DNA from: Stichopus chloronotus
Taxonomy: Eukaryota; Echinodermata; Holothuroidea; Aspidochirotida; Stichopodidae
DNA length: 64,000 nt
Direction of reading: 5' to 3'
Assembly (NCBI GenBank): GCA_021234535.1
Contig: CM037850.1
Coordinates: forward strand, 20,138,446-20,202,445
Shown here in pieces: positions 51,347-64,000 of the stretch; the first letter of the stretch is position 1, and each line of letters starts with the position of its first letter. The notes beneath the pieces are model-generated. The model saw only the letters and a program-made list of their open reading frames with translations. It did no database searches and was not told where the DNA came from. Both the position numbers and the translations under genes were made by a program.

Positions 51347-54090
51347 ACATTTCCGGCTACTCTGAAGACATGGGTATATAATATTGAGTAATACATGTAC
51401 AGTGGCAAGCATATATGTTTCTCGCTGTTTGGTCTCGCTCTCGGAAGTTTTTGGTTCTGCATTTACTCAACTGATAGAACCTCATAGATGTCTTATATAT
51501 TAGAACATTCATAATCTAGTTCTACGGACTCTCATCACTGAGAAGTTGTAGTGATATTTGTTTCGGCACGTTGTTGGTAAATATGTAAATACTCTACGAT
51601 TTGCAATTGACGTTTTCAATTGTTCACATTGCTGTTGTTTATTTCGATGAAATATTTGAACCGAGACTGTAAAGGGTGTTCCCAAGGTGACCCTGTATCA
51701 GAAATCAGAAATCAGTAATTTCAGTTTATTCACAGATAACATGCTTATATCCTGATACTTTTCAAGGAATATAGAAAAGGTGAATAACATGATATTACAA
51801 TATTGTGAAACGTCGAATGTTGCTACTCAGCAAGCAAATATCTCTGGGACTCAGATGAGCACCAGATGGGTATAACTAGGCTGACGTATGGGCCCATCTG
51901 TCGTTTACATCTTGGCAATGTGGATAGGCTTATATGTGTTATGCATGTGCAGTACGTGTTGTTCTATCATTTTCAATAATTAATGTATTTATAAACAAAG
52001 AGTATTTGTGCAGACAGTATTTTTATTGCATTGTACGAAAGACAAGCAAAACAAAGATTTCTCTGTGCATAGGCAATCTTTCGAAAACTTGCTTGTTTAT
52101 GTAGAAGATTGAAAAGGTAAATGAGTTATTTGGTTTTATAGTTAGATGTGTAAAATTATCGCATGTGTGTGTGTGTGTGGATCACATCTATTGAATTATT
52201 AACAAAAAACAACAACAAACTTATGGACACATACTAGGGTAAAGAAACTCGCACAATATGTACAAGTAGCTAGGCCTTAAGACTTTTAATTACCCTGTAA
52301 TTAAGGCTTTATTAATTTAACACTATAAATCGGGATGAAGTGACAAATATGAATATTAATGAGTATTCATGATATAGTCGTATACACTGGTTTTACACCG
52401 TATTAAACATGCAACATACTCAGGTTGAGCCCAATGCAGAATTTGTAATAGTGTGATGTTAGACTATGTAATGAGTGGAAATAATAACCACACTTAATTG
52501 TACGACTGAAATTAAATTGGCCACTTAGCCCCGATGAAGCTCGTCTCAATATCCCATGGGTAAATGGCGTGAACGAATCCCCTCTGGGACCATTGTAGTA
52601 CGTATGGGTGCCATCTCACCCGGGTGAAACCCAGATGGGTCCAAGATATTCTGCTAGCTGTGTATAACCAAGCTTAATGTTTAGTAAAGCTTGATCAGTA
52701 CCATAAGAAGATGTGTATGTGAGAGTTTAATACAATCAGAAGTAGATGAACTAAAAACATAGAAATCATAAAACAAGTTGTCTAAAGAAAGAGATACAAA
52801 TTTGCGCTTTCAGCATTACAAGGTCTCCCTTCATACCGGTGTCTGAACAGCGGTAGGCTAACTGTGGTATCTCTATAGTATGGCTTCTACAGTATGGCTG
52901 GTTTCTGCAGATTTGGGTATTCTGGCAACTAGAAAAAAAAAAAAAAAACTGCTGAAATATATTGTTAAGAGTTCAACTACGAAGGTTAGCACTAGGGGTA
53001 TGGGGTAGGGAACTGCATGGTCATTCGGACAGGTGAAGAAGACCGTCCTAAATGTGTCTGAAAACTCTGGATATTAATTGACAATAATGCTGGAATCAGC
53101 AGAATTCCACATTTTTGGATCACATTTGGTAAGGTTTGAGCCACTGAATAAAACGTCTGGGACTGCATAAACTTATATAAAGAGTATTTCTTATGAAGTT
53201 TGACACATAACAACCAACACCCCCCCCCCCAACAGAAGTCAAATTAACATAAGTGTTTGACCAGCGAGTTGAGCGTATAATCAAGTAAAATTTCGCTTCG
53301 CACACCAACTCGTTCATGACTGTGATAGTAAGCCTAGGCCTCGGCTCTGTCGCATGCCCGTGAAGTATGTGCTTGCCCAGAAATGTTGCTGGCCCAGGAG
53401 AACTTAACAATGACTTATCTTAAATAGCCCCTGGCCACCTAAGAAAAAAAAACAAAGCAAAGAAAACAAATGCCGGCACAGAACGATCATGATGTTAGCA
53501 AAGGCCATCTGAGGTGTCCGTGTTACCCAACTCAGTCTTTACTATTGTTCTGCACCTTGTCACCATGGAACTAAAACATATCCATAGTATGACTAGCGTT
53601 CCTCCTAGAGTAGCTTACATACTGTGAATATTCAATATTCACCAGTCACTTATTGAAAGATCTTTCTCTACATCCAACGCCAAGAAAAGCTTTATCATTT
53701 AGTATCAGTGTTAGTATATTGCCAAAGTAGCGATGTGTTCATTATCATTGTAATTTCGGTTGTATGTAATCGTATGTGGTTTACAATCATAAATGTGCAA
53801 TGCATACTGGTATCGAACGAACGAACAATGTGCAACGTGTTGATTTTGTATACTCGCAGGCTAAGGTTAAAGTCATAAATCAAGATACTGATCTTTATGC
53901 TCGATATATCAAAAATTCGATCAATAAATGCTTGAACACACAAACTATGGGTGTCAACTATTCAAACCCAGGAGTTTAACTACCACGTCTAATGGCGTTC
54001 GACCAAACCATTAGCTAAATTAGACTGAGCAGCTAGACCTGTGTGTATGTGCGTTAAAAGGTGTACTCGAGGTAGCCATTACATTTTTAA
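51347..54090. other. 3' flank of gene D and spacer
   Basis: The first 95 bases match the 3' flank of gene C, as expected for a shared 3' UTR. Near 51860 and 52540-52640 are loosely repeated CCAGATGGGT and CATGGGTAAA words. A (TG) tract is at 52163-52179 and a C11 run at 53220-53230. No exon is recognised. Confidence 0.55.
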
Positions 54091-54213
54091 ACCGAAGACA
54101 GACCGTTTGAAAATATGAATGTAGCCAAATATTATCAACTCCAATGACCGGACTATAACCGATCAGAAATCGAAGAAAATGCTATTCCTTTCACGAGAGA
54201 GATGCTAAAATAT
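54091..54213 (+). pseudogene. Relic of a fifth methyltransferase first exon
   Basis: Exactly 123 bases align codon for codon with exon 1 of the array genes: residues 5-6 are PF where the others have L(F/Y), then EN, then VAKYYQ, PDYNRSEIEEN, IPF and RE. The start codon has become ACC, codon 19 is TGA (54145-54147), and the splice donor GTAAGT is gone (TATATAGG instead). I see no exons 2-6 downstream. It shares Asn in PDYN with copy D, so it probably derives from the D side of the array. Confidence 0.88.
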
Positions 54214-57200
54214 ATAGGCCTAGGTAGAGAGCACCATGTTAGCGCACACACATTGTGCTAGGGTATTCACAGAACAAAAACTGTAAGCCCAACATGGAGT
54301 GAGAGAGAACTCATGAAATGAGGTTTACTTTCCTTTTCGTGTAATGTTTACCCCGCATTTTGTAAGTAATTTCAAAAATGTGATATTACATAAAAAAAGG
54401 GGCCTAATAATAGCCATCTTCATCTTTGCACCCTTCTTTGTGTAAATTTTACCCACTTTAAACAGTAGTTTTACCCAACCAGGGTACTTTAGTTTGCCCC
54501 GCTGCTAGCATTTTGTTTGTCCGGCAAACACATTGGAGGATATTTGCAGATATGAACTGTGTGTAAGGAAATAAACTGATGAATATAACTGTTTCAATAC
54601 AGCGATTTACACACAAAACATGACGTTACAACCGTGCTAAAGCTTTCAACAGACCCTCTTTCATGGCCGATTACACATGTAATACCTATGGACAAAACAC
54701 CTAATACCCTTTGCCAGGCAACTCAAGAAAGCCTAGACATTGGTTTGACACACCTGCAGAACGATGTTTAATTGGCCATGTGGATTATCACAGCATGGGG
54801 TGATAAAACTGACCTAAGGCCATGACGAAGTTGAACCTCAGTAGAACAAAAGAAGACTGAGGTTTAATTAAGTCAATCCCATTTTAACGTACGAAGAACG
54901 GCATGCGCACTGAAAATTTCAACGTGCCTCACCCTAATTTAACTTGAGGGTTAAGTACTAATGAAAGCTGTATCGCTATTGTCTTTGACCTGCAGTGAGA
55001 GAAAGTAGAGTGAGACTTTGGCATGGTGCCTACACCCACGCTCAGAGAGAATGAGAGAAGAAAATAGCTAACAATTTGCAATGAACTCCATTATGTTTTT
55101 ATCAAGAAAAATTAGCATGACTTTCTGCCAATCACAAAAGAAAGTATTGGTGTCCTCACTTTAGTATGGCATGATGTTGCTATGAAAAGAGAGCATGGGT
55201 TAATAAACAGCACTGGTCAAAAGGAGATGACGAGAATGAACAAAGTATGATTTAGAGCCTTAACACATCTTTTATGAGATACGTCTTGAGATCCAGCGAC
55301 AAATTCAATGTTTGTTCTTTTCTCTGTGTTTGTCAAATACACCGTACCGCCGGGCGATCAGAAGACAAACAACTCGAAAACCCACCTATTCCAGGAAGTT
55401 TTATATCTCTAACGGTGTCCTGCATGTTAGTATTGGACATTCAGCATGTATTGTAACAAAATCAAATCACCATTTGTAAAACTATGATATCCCAGCTACT
55501 TGATAAACCATGCTGTGATCTGTTATGCAATCCTGTGGAACTTACATATCTTTGAAAACTTTGAAAAAAAAAAACAAAATCATATTGGAAACACCCATAA
55601 TGTCACATTGAAAGAAACCATGAGTCATACATATTTCATTGCTGCTTTAATGAAAGCATGTTAGAGTCGTAAAGCTTCTTAAGCCCCATCTAACTAACGC
55701 TGGCTGTGATATTCCTAGCAAAATATAAAAAAAAGTGACAGAAAAAAAAATAACAGCTTAAAAAATGTAGAGCATTATATGGACAGAAAGTACCTTCATC
55801 TCACATGCACATTTACTTAACAGCTGTAAAGAAACTACGCTAGAAACCGTCAGATCTTTAAACCTCAACCAACTGGGGCTGTGGTTTAATTAAGAGAAAA
55901 TGTAAGCTATATTGAAAGAATACAAGGCAACTCTGAAAACACCTAAAATATCATATAGGAAAACTGCAACCATCGCTTATTTGCATTTAGCTGTTGTGGA
56001 GACAGTGTTAAAGACCAGTAGATCAGTGAATTTCTCCTAAACTGATATGTTTCTTACTAATTTATGTAATAAATAACAACAATCTTTTAAAGCTAGACTT
56101 GAAAAATACCAAAAGGCATAACCTAAAATCACCCGTTATATGTTAAAGCAGAAGGGGAAACGTGTTTACCCACATTCTAACTTCCCCAGATCATGTACAT
56201 TTAAAAATAAAGAAAAAGTTAATATCAAACATAATCTTATTTTTTTTTTGGTTTTTCGGTTCACACGCAATCACTTTAACTATTGTCAATGTTGCAAGTC
56301 TGGAGAAACGCCTCGGCCGATTTCTATGTCCTCAGCCTCGGGCTCGACCTTGGTAGTCAGAGGTCTGAGTAATGGCTAGGCCTCGGCCCTGGTCGCCTCC
56401 TGTGGCCTCGGTTATTTGTAGAATGCTGATTTTTTTTTTTTCGAGCCCTCCTTTCATATTTTCAGATACTCGAACATACTTAAGATACATGAGATGCAAG
56501 ATAATGAAACTTGAAACATGTAAGAGCATTTTTTTCAAAGTCTTAAAAGGGCATCCTGTATTCAGTGAAAAACAACACTTTTACCTTCTGAATATCTATG
56601 AAACACCATATTTTTCATGGTGAAAGCTCCCACTCCTGTCGTACATCTCTCAGGCATGAGAAAGTCATCACTATTGTATGAGCCATTGCCTCTTTCACGT
56701 AGAAATACGGCCAAAAGACAGAAGAAAGATCTGTTTTGAGCAATAGTCTTTAAAATTTCATTTTATTAACCAAAAGCTAAAAAGGCAGATGAAATAAAAG
56801 TTGAGATTTATAGATAAGACCAGCAATATTTCTGTATAAAAACTTGTCCCTAGTTTGCTGACAATTTCTTTCCGACATATTAGGCCTTTTCTTGGGATTT
56901 TTTTTTTAAATGAGTAATGGTTTGGTGAAGAACATTTTGCTCTTTGGGGCCGTGAGAGGTGACATTCCTCGGACAGGTCAGCAAATGACGGGACAATGAA
57001 CGTTGTCGAGGCAAGGGCTGTAAAGTGTATGTTTAATGAGTGTAATGGGATCATTTAGCAACTATCGGCATTGCAGCTTGTTACAGCTCATGTACGAATT
57101 AACCAATCAAACGTTCTCGTTGCTACCATTTTCTGTATATACGAATGTCTGTTTTTATCGTACACAGCATCTCAATGTGACTGAAAGATCTAGAGGGCAC

Positions 57201-58186
57201 GTTTGTGAAACTGTAGGTACTGTACATGACTGGTGGTCTTAAGGTGTGGGATTAATGGAACTCACAGTTCGTGGGAGTGACATGTGAACTGGAATTTTCC
57301 TTTTGCCTTAAATGACACCTTGAGTTGTTTTGTGAGGTGCATTTGATTTTTTTCCAAACATGACCAGTTCTCTTCACATACTAAAGACAAATGGTTTAAC
57401 TACGAACATCGCCATGTGTCACGTGCACATGAGAGTTAATGAGTGAGTCATAAAATCAATTTTTTTTAAAATTCTTGGCCCGACTTTTTGTTCCAGTAAT
57501 ATCAATTTATAGACACATTTACTGTCAAACATGTCTGTAAATTTACAGAAAGTAGAAGATAAAGTATACAAAGAATACATCAAGTATTTGCCAGAAAATG
57601 TCTGTATTTCTTTTTTAGGTTTTGTTCTATTTTCTTTCAATGTACATATATCTTTATGGTGTAGCCAGTAAAAATGTTCAATTTTCATAGCATCACCACG
57701 TGGTTGCAAACTTTAAAGTGCTCAAAATGTTATCAAGATTAAATCAATGTGCTTATTTAATACTTAAATAGCTTTTACCAACTATTATTTTTTTCACACG
57801 AGAGACTGACAGATGGTGAACACTATTGCCAAAAACTCATTGTGACGTGGCATCCTGACCACTTATAATTGAAATGCCTGAACTGTTCTGTTTATTTATG
57901 TTCGTACAGTTTTAACAGTAATGCGAAGTTTCAAATCGAAGTACTAATTATTTGATGGAGCATGATACACCTACTGTAATTGAACAAAAGATATGTACAG
58001 TGTATCTGTATTGATGGACAATATAGGTAGTTCTAAAGAAAAATAATTGTGTTGAATACATTCAACAGTTTTAAGAAATGGTAGCATCAGGCTCTCCACT
58101 ATGAAAAGAAAGTCCAGTGTATGACTTAGGAAGGAAACCCAATGTTACAAAATATTTGGTGAAAACTTGCCAATGTGTTGAAATTT

Positions 58187-58596
58187 TTAAATAAACAAGT
58201 ATGTAATGTAAGCTTAATTTTGTCACCTTCCAAGAGATTTAATTTTCTGATTTTACATTTAAACACCACTTCTAGCCCTCTGCGTGTGAAGTGCATTGGT
58301 GTTGCTGTACCAGTTTACCTTGAGAGGGAAGTTTGGGAGAGAGAGGAAATCTCTGCCTGTAAACAGCTATTATATATTATGTTCACATCTTTAAATAAAT
58401 AAGTATGTAACGTAAGTTTAACTTTGTCACCTTCCAAGAGATTTAATTTTCTGATTTTACAATTTAACACCACTTCTAGCCCTCTGCGTGTGATGTGCAT
58501 TGGTGTTGCTGATCTAGTTTACCTTGAGAAGGAAGTTTGGCAGAGAGAGAGGAAATCTCTGCCTGGAAACAGCTATTATATATTATGTTCACATCT
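58187..58596 (+). repeat. Tandem duplication, two units of about 205 bp
   Basis: 58187-58390 and 58391-58596 are nearly identical, sharing TTAAATAAA, GTCACCTTCCAAGAG, AACACCACTTCTAGCCCTC and AACAGCTATTATATATTATG. The offset is 204 bases at the start and 206 at the end. High similarity implies a recent event. No coding function is evident. Confidence 0.9.
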
Positions 58597-59025
58597 GGCT
58601 ACCAGCAGGTGTTCCATACCGTCAGACATACTGGAAAGAAAACGTAAAAGCCTGGCCACATGAACGAGAGCATACAGGAAGCAACTCACATGAAAACATT
58701 ATGTATGATTAGAAATGCATATGGGCTCTCTGACCTAAATATATAGCGAGTTAACCCAGAATTTCCTCAACAGTGAGAAGCACACTTCTGCGTTTTCGCG
58801 GGAACAAATCGTTTTTATCTGATCGCCCTATATGGGCTAGATGAGATATTGTAGTCACTTGGCTAGTGGAGCTATATATTGTACTGCGCACCCATGGGAG
58901 AATGGTTGCCATGGAAACGCTTGGAGTGGGTGAGTAGCGACACCCCGGGGGTACCCCATGGTAGAGTGGCGATGGGTACAGGGGGGTCCTGTTGGGTGGT
59001 ATAAATGAAAACGTGTCCCTGCCAA

Positions 59026-59100
59026 TGCGTGTGCGTGTGTGTGTGTGTGCGTGTGTGTGTATGCATGTATGTATGGGGGAGGGTGTACGTATGTGTGTGT
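59026..59100. repeat. TG/CG-rich simple repeat
   Basis: GTGTGCGTGTGTGTGTG followed by further GTGTGT and ATGTATG units. Open frames of His and Thr on the other strand are artefacts of it. Confidence 0.85.
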
Positions 59101-61026
59101 GCATCTGTGACAGTTGATTAGGTACGCTCTAACTCAGTAGGGAAAAGTCAGATGAAAGTCAAACTTGGTATGTAGCTTTGCCATATTGAGAAGGTGTGCC
59201 CTATTGCTTTTGGTGGAGGTCAAAAGTCATCTAGTTGAACTGGGGGGCAAAAGTCCGAAAACCTTGTTATGCTATGGATGCTTATATGTTCCATCAGTCT
59301 CCCTCCAGCGAATGATGGAATTACTGCTTGAGTTAGCAGTTTCTTGGTCAAATGGAAAAGCAACGGTACTGTTGGAAGTACTGTAGGTGGTCACACCAGA
59401 CAAGTTTTGTCTGTATCAGTTATGTCCTCGTGCTTCAGTGCTGATGTGTACATTCATGTAAATGTCTTTCAATTAGTGAGGTGAGCAGGACACAATGAAA
59501 GAAAATAAGTCAATTGGTGTTCTTACCAGTGGGAACTAGTTCCCAGGAGTTCCCTCCAGGGCATATTTTGTCAGAGTTGGGTGGACTTTAAAGGGGCATA
59601 GATGTGATAAGCCTTATTGCAATTTGCAGAACCTCTTCTTTAGGGCTTTAAATGAAAGATTCCCAGCTGTTTGTGCTTTGTAAAATGAATGGGATATTGC
59701 TGTATATTGCAGAAATCAACATCTTCAATTCATTGCATTAATTCAAACGGCTTTCTTGATATTTATGGACTCAGGCACATCAATTTACAGTGCAGTATAT
59801 TTCAAGTACAAGGAATCATAGTGCTCCTGGGCTGTTGTGAAATCTGCAAAATACTTCTTCTCTCACAGATTGTATGTAACACTGTTGATGGTTGGTCACA
59901 TTACGGCTATGGAAGTGGTTCCATGTGGGTGCATGTTTGTCATGTTTGGGGTCCAATGTCTGAAATGGGCTATTTTATAAAAGGATGAAATATGTTTCCT
60001 TCTCTACAGATTTTATGTTACAAAAGTGAGAGTCCACGGTCAGGAATGGGCCGTATGGGTTATTGTACAAAATAACCCAAAATTTTTCTTTTACTTTATA
60101 ATTTGCATTATGTACTCTACATCTGCACAAGGAACCACAGTGCCCATGGGCTTTTGTTTTTAATATTTTAACAGAAGTTCTGTGTCGCTCAAATTTTGCT
60201 GTTCGTATGATGGACAATCTTAAACAAAACTTTGAATATTTGAATGACCAAAAAGCAGCATTAAAGAAAAATTTTCATGGATCCACCAAGATAAGACACA
60301 GGTTATGACTGATAAATATACAGTATAGAATCACACAACAAACTTTACAGGTAGCTTTTAAAAGATGTTGTGTATGATTTTTGCTCTTCTAGGAGACATT
60401 TACAAAATAGTTTGCTACCAATACTCTGTTGAGATAAATTTGCATTCATTTGTTATTTTGAGTAAGTGTCCTTTTGAAAAGCACTTACGATGTATTATGA
60501 GGTCCAATAAATTGCATTTTTACAATGCAATAAAATTTTCAAAGATACTCTATTTTTTATTTAAATAATAATCGTACACTATGTAGTTATGATGACATAC
60601 TGTTATGTGTGTTTGTGTGTATGATCACAACTTTTCAGATATGGTGTGTGGTATACATTTGAATTTGCATTTGTAAAACGTAACTTCATGACATATTCAT
60701 GTATATATAGGTGTACTATATTGTAGCTTACTTATTTGTTTGTGGAAATCAAAGGCCATTTTAGGTAAACCATGTTTAACTTTTACATTTTTGTCACAAT
60801 GTATCTACTGTAGGTCAAGACAAGATTGAACTGACTTCATACTTCATAAATCTATCAGTGATCAGGTTTGGATTCCAATTATCTATGAAATGTATTGTTT
60901 ATTACAAATATATTTGCCACTTCTTTGTGTCATGTATAATATTCATGCCTGTTATGTTCTGATATCGAATTTCATAGGCAGACATGTCTTGTGTGCATCA
61001 TCCCAATCTGCTTTTTATGATTGTAG

Positions 61027-61261
61027 AATTTACCTGGAAAAATATCCCATGAATGGAAGCATGTTGGCCATAATTTGGGACTAAAAATGAGAGAGCTTCA
61101 TTACATTGAAATGGACCATAGAAACAACATCAGAGAGGCAATATACACAATGTTAAGGAGTTGGAAACGAAGAAATGGAAGCGATGCAACTTTCAGGGTA
61201 CTTGGAATAGTTTTAGATATAGCAGGCCGCCAAGATTTAGTAGACTTTGTTTATGAAAGAG
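61027..61261 (+). CDS. Single exon encoding a complete death domain (partial gene)
   Basis: After the acceptor TATGATTGTAG an open frame runs to a GTAAGC donor at 61262 (exon end phase 1). It reads KISHEWKHVGHNLGLKM, then NIREAIYTMLRSWKRRNGSD, then ATFRVLGIVLDIAGRQDLVD. This is the death-domain pattern: W-K-x-L/V-G-x-x-LGL in helix 1-2, YxMLxxWxxRxG in helix 4-5, ATxxxLxxxLxxxxRxDLV in helix 5-6. Death domains assemble adaptor complexes in apoptotic, Toll/NF-kB and UNC5-type signalling. Which family this belongs to cannot be told from one exon. The first codon used (AAT at 61027) assumes phase 0. It is unrelated to the methyltransferase array. Confidence 0.72.
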
Positions 61262-61929
61262 GTAAGCAGTCGTAGACGTCAATCTTAGGGAATGAGAGGC
61301 GGGTCACAGGTTCCACCCACATTTCAAGTATCGAATATCCCCGCACATTTCTTAAAAGGAGAATGTTTTGGCTCACTTTTACATTGCAAAACATATTGCC
61401 CCACAGTTCTGAAGTGTGACTGATGTAATCGCTTGGCGGATAAATTCTCATGGTGGAACTCTGGGTGACGACTTTAGGTGTTCATGTACCGACATTGGGC
61501 TCATCTACACATCCCAAATGACAACATTTTGTGTGCTCTTTGCATGCAATGCATGCATTTTTGTTGTGATATATCAATGGTCAAAAGAGGGTAATGGATT
61601 GACTGACTTACCTTGCGAGTCGAGATTAAGTTGCGAGGTTAAGTGTAAGTTTCATCCATTGATTGTGTAACTTGCTGTTTGCTGTCTTCTATGTTTACTT
61701 TCCCTTAAAAGTTGATTCCTAAAACATTACATTGACTGCCAAAGATTCAAAATATTGCACCAGATTTGTTTAAGATCACCTGCTAGTTGAAAATTTCTCA
61801 AAAAGAAGAAAATCTATCTGAGTTATCCTCAGAAAAGAAAAACTGTCGAATTAATTTTTTTAGAAAATAGCGTTAGCATAGATACCCCAGATATGTGAAA
61901 TACAAGTTATTAGCATATTTTCAACTAAT

Positions 61930-62170
61930 TATGTTTTTCCTATTAATTGAGTCATTGCAGACAAGGGTAGGTACATGAAGCCAAGGAAACCGTAAATTAC
62001 CTTTTTCAATGGTCTGGGGGTGAGGGTTTGTAAATCCAAAACTTTTCTTGCATACTCTGCACCAACCGATAGCGGCGCTCCACTGTAACTGTGCCAGCAG
62101 TGTGCACAAAAGGCTTGAACTTTTGTCCTCAGGCCAGGTCTTCACCCCCTCTGAAAAACCTGGATAGGCA
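61930..62170 (-). repeat. Dispersed repeat family R1, inverted copy
   Basis: Read on the - strand: CCTATCCAGGTTTTTCAGAGG, then CCTGAGGACA, then GGAGCGCCGCTATCGGTTGG and GAGTATGCAAGAAAAG. The + strand copy at 63886-64000 has the same sequence order (CCTATCCAGGGTTTTCAGGA, CTGAGGACA, AGAGCGCCACCATTGGCG, CATACAAGAAAA). Confidence 0.65.
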
Positions 62171-63230
62171 CTTCATACGTACGTCACAAAATTTTCTCAG
62201 TCAACTTACACATGTCCCCCCTCTACATTTCAATTTGGATAGACACCCCTGTGTCTATAAGGTTTAAAATGAAAGTTGCTTCATCACATGACTGATACTT
62301 GAAGGGTCAATGGGCACCTTATGGTGTACAAGTGAAATGAGTTGGGCTCAAACCAATTGGGGTGAGGGTGTGACAAGGGATATATTAGTAATGTGTGTAT
62401 GAGCGTATGTGCTTCCAACAGCTTCTGAGAGCTTTATTGAAGGTCAAATTTTCGTGTGGACATCTTTGCAGGATAATGTGTACCAGTATCACGTACTGTA
62501 AATTCTATGGTCAAAATTGAGTTTCCTTCAGAACATTGCCATATTTTTTTTTAATCTTAGCTTACTATTAATTGTTGCATCTCTTACCAAGGCAATTTCC
62601 CACTATATTTCAATTTGATCAAATTTTCTGTTTGGGAAGACTCTATCATGGCACACATTTTCTTGTACACAAACACAAATGCATCCTTCATCATACACGT
62701 CAACCACATGTATACAAACAGGAGTTCTTGATTGCAAATGTTACAATTTTCATAGACACCCAAAATTCATTAACATTCACATTTTTAACTTAGCTTTTAC
62801 TGCTTCAATCCAACTTGAAATGTGGGGAAGGGCGTGGAAGACATGTTTGACTAACTGACAGGTTTGAATGATTAAAGCTGCCCCAGCAGGGGTCTTTGCA
62901 CTTCACTTGTTGATGGCTTTGGGTACATTGGACAGATCCAATAGGTTTCCACTAGGGTCTGGGATAACGTCCTTCCATGTGTTGAAGTAGGAAAAAAAAA
63001 ACTCTGATTTATTTGCAGAATTGTAAGCTCCAGAATAAAGTATTTCTGTATCTTCGAATGGTATAGAAGGGAAAAACTTGTCAGACATTGCATATTTTGA
63101 GATAAATGATAAATTTGATGTACTGTATGACAGGTGGGGGTCGCCAGGGTCTAATGATTGAATTAATTAGGCACACACCGTCAAACGTCTATGAAAGGAC
63201 AATCGGGGAGGCGGGCATTTTTAGCATTTT

Positions 63231-63440
63231 TAATTGGGACAGAGACTTGGACTGAGGGCATGCGTCGCATGACCATCTAAGCAGAGCCCCGCCATAGGTT
63301 GGCACGGAGCGTACAAGAAAATTTGGGGCTTTCAAACCCCCAAGATGGCCGGACATGGCATTTCCCTCCTGTCTTAAGCTGCGTATACCCAGCCTTGAAA
63401 TAGTGATATCATGTCTGCAATTCTTCAATTCATGTGAAAA
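63231..63440 (+). repeat. Dispersed repeat family R1, long copy
   Basis: CTAAGCAGAGCCCCGCC, GGCACGGAGCGTACAAG, CCCCAAGATGGCCGGACATG, AAGCTGCGTATACCCAGCC and AATTCATGTGAAAA in order. It serves as the best-preserved reference for the 3' half of the family. Confidence 0.65.
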
Positions 63441-63885
63441 AAATACAAGAATACAAGATATGATACAAGAGTCATAATGAATTACTACTCATCCTCTTTC
63501 ATTTTCTTTGAGTACTTTGCAAATATTTGGGGCTGAGCACATAGGCATAGGGACTCCTGGAAATTTTTTTCTTTTTTTCGTTGGGGGGAATCAGATTTTT
63601 GCCCGAATGTGTTTGTTACACATGAGCGGGATTACTAGGTTAGCGGAGGGTTACAATGAGTTAGCTTGTCAATGAAAAATACTTATATGGGAATTTCCAG
63701 AAAAAGTCTCATGGAAAGTTGGTCACAGACCTTCAGAAAATTTTGAAAAAAAAAAAAAAAAACTTGCTTTGATCATGCAGAAGACGAATGTGAATAGAAT
63801 GTTAGCAGAAATTATAGCACTGCGTCAGGGTCTATTGATTGGAGGCATATTTTTTTGCTCATACGTTATCGATATCTCAAATTAA

Positions 63886-64000
63886 GTGCCTATCCAGGGT
63901 TTTCAGGAGGGGTGCAAACCTGGTCTGAGGACATGTGTGACAGGACTATGTTAGCAGAGCGCCACCATTGGCGTAGAGCATACAAGAAAATTTTTGCTTT
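63886..64000 (+). repeat. Dispersed repeat family R1, cut by window end
   Basis: Starts at GTGCCTATCCAGGGTTTTC and proceeds through AGCAGAGCGCCACCATTGGC to ACAAGAAAATTTTTGC at the last base. The remainder lies outside the window. Confidence 0.65.

Larger units (their letters stand above)
54214..61026. other. Spacer between the relic exon and the death-domain exon
   Basis: AT-rich DNA without any exon I can recognise. It holds a tandem duplication at 58187-58596, a TG/CG-rich tract at 59026-59100 and short homopolymers. Earlier exons of the death-domain gene, if it runs on the + strand, should lie here or be spliced from further away, but none could be identified. Confidence 0.5.
61262..64000. 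other. Downstream flank of the death-domain exon
   Basis: Repeat-rich DNA with three copies of family R1. A further exon of the death-domain gene is expected on the + strand because the exon ends with a donor site, but I could not recognise one before the window ends. Confidence 0.5.

Noticed and set aside
62903..63088. - strand 61-residue frame beginning MSDKFFPSIPFEDTEI and containing DVIPDPSGNLLDLSNVPK
   Set aside because: It looks protein-like in composition, but I recognise no family. It spans a T10 run, and two overlapping frames are open. It would need transcript support or a database match to be called an exon.

Overview
The window looks like nuclear DNA of an animal, most plausibly a marine invertebrate. 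It is AT-rich, its genes are split into short exons by GT..AG introns of 0.3 to 4.3 kb, and the rest is microsatellites, G and C homopolymers, tRNA-like SINE pieces and decayed transposons. An echinoderm or other deuterostome would fit the repeat style and the death-domain exon, but nothing in the sequence proves this. There is no bacterial-style gene organisation.

The core is a head-to-tail array of four intact paralogues on the + strand: A at 2372-9562, B at 14109-21961, C at 26708-32334 and D at 39778-51346. Each has six coding exons of exactly 123, 155, 238, 95, 135 and 106 nt with identical intron phases, and each encodes 283 residues. The product is a class I SAM-dependent methyltransferase of the small Methyltransf_11 type, related to the proteins usually named 'putative methyltransferase DDB_G0268948' and more distantly to trans-aconitate/Crg1-type methyltransferases. 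The substrate is unknown. A relic of a fifth first exon lies at 54091-54213. A and B form one pair and C and D another, judging by the proteins and by shared intron and 3' flanking sequence. B, C and D, but not A, share a nuclear-receptor DR1-like element 158-198 bp before the start codon.

Layout: 1-2371 repeats; gene A; 9563-14108 spacer with a TA tract, a GIY-YIG retroelement piece and a large fold-back element; gene B, with a trinucleotide repeat in intron 2 and an inverted minisatellite in intron 3; 21962-26707 spacer; gene C; 32335-39777 spacer with Penelope-like fragments; gene D, whose intron 4 holds a decayed BED/hAT transposase on the opposite strand; 51347-61026, mostly featureless apart from the relic exon and a 0.2 kb tandem duplication; a lone death-domain exon of an unrelated gene at 61027-61261; and a repeat-rich end. 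The four methyltransferases probably do related jobs on related substrates with diverged regulation. The death-domain exon has no visible functional link to them.
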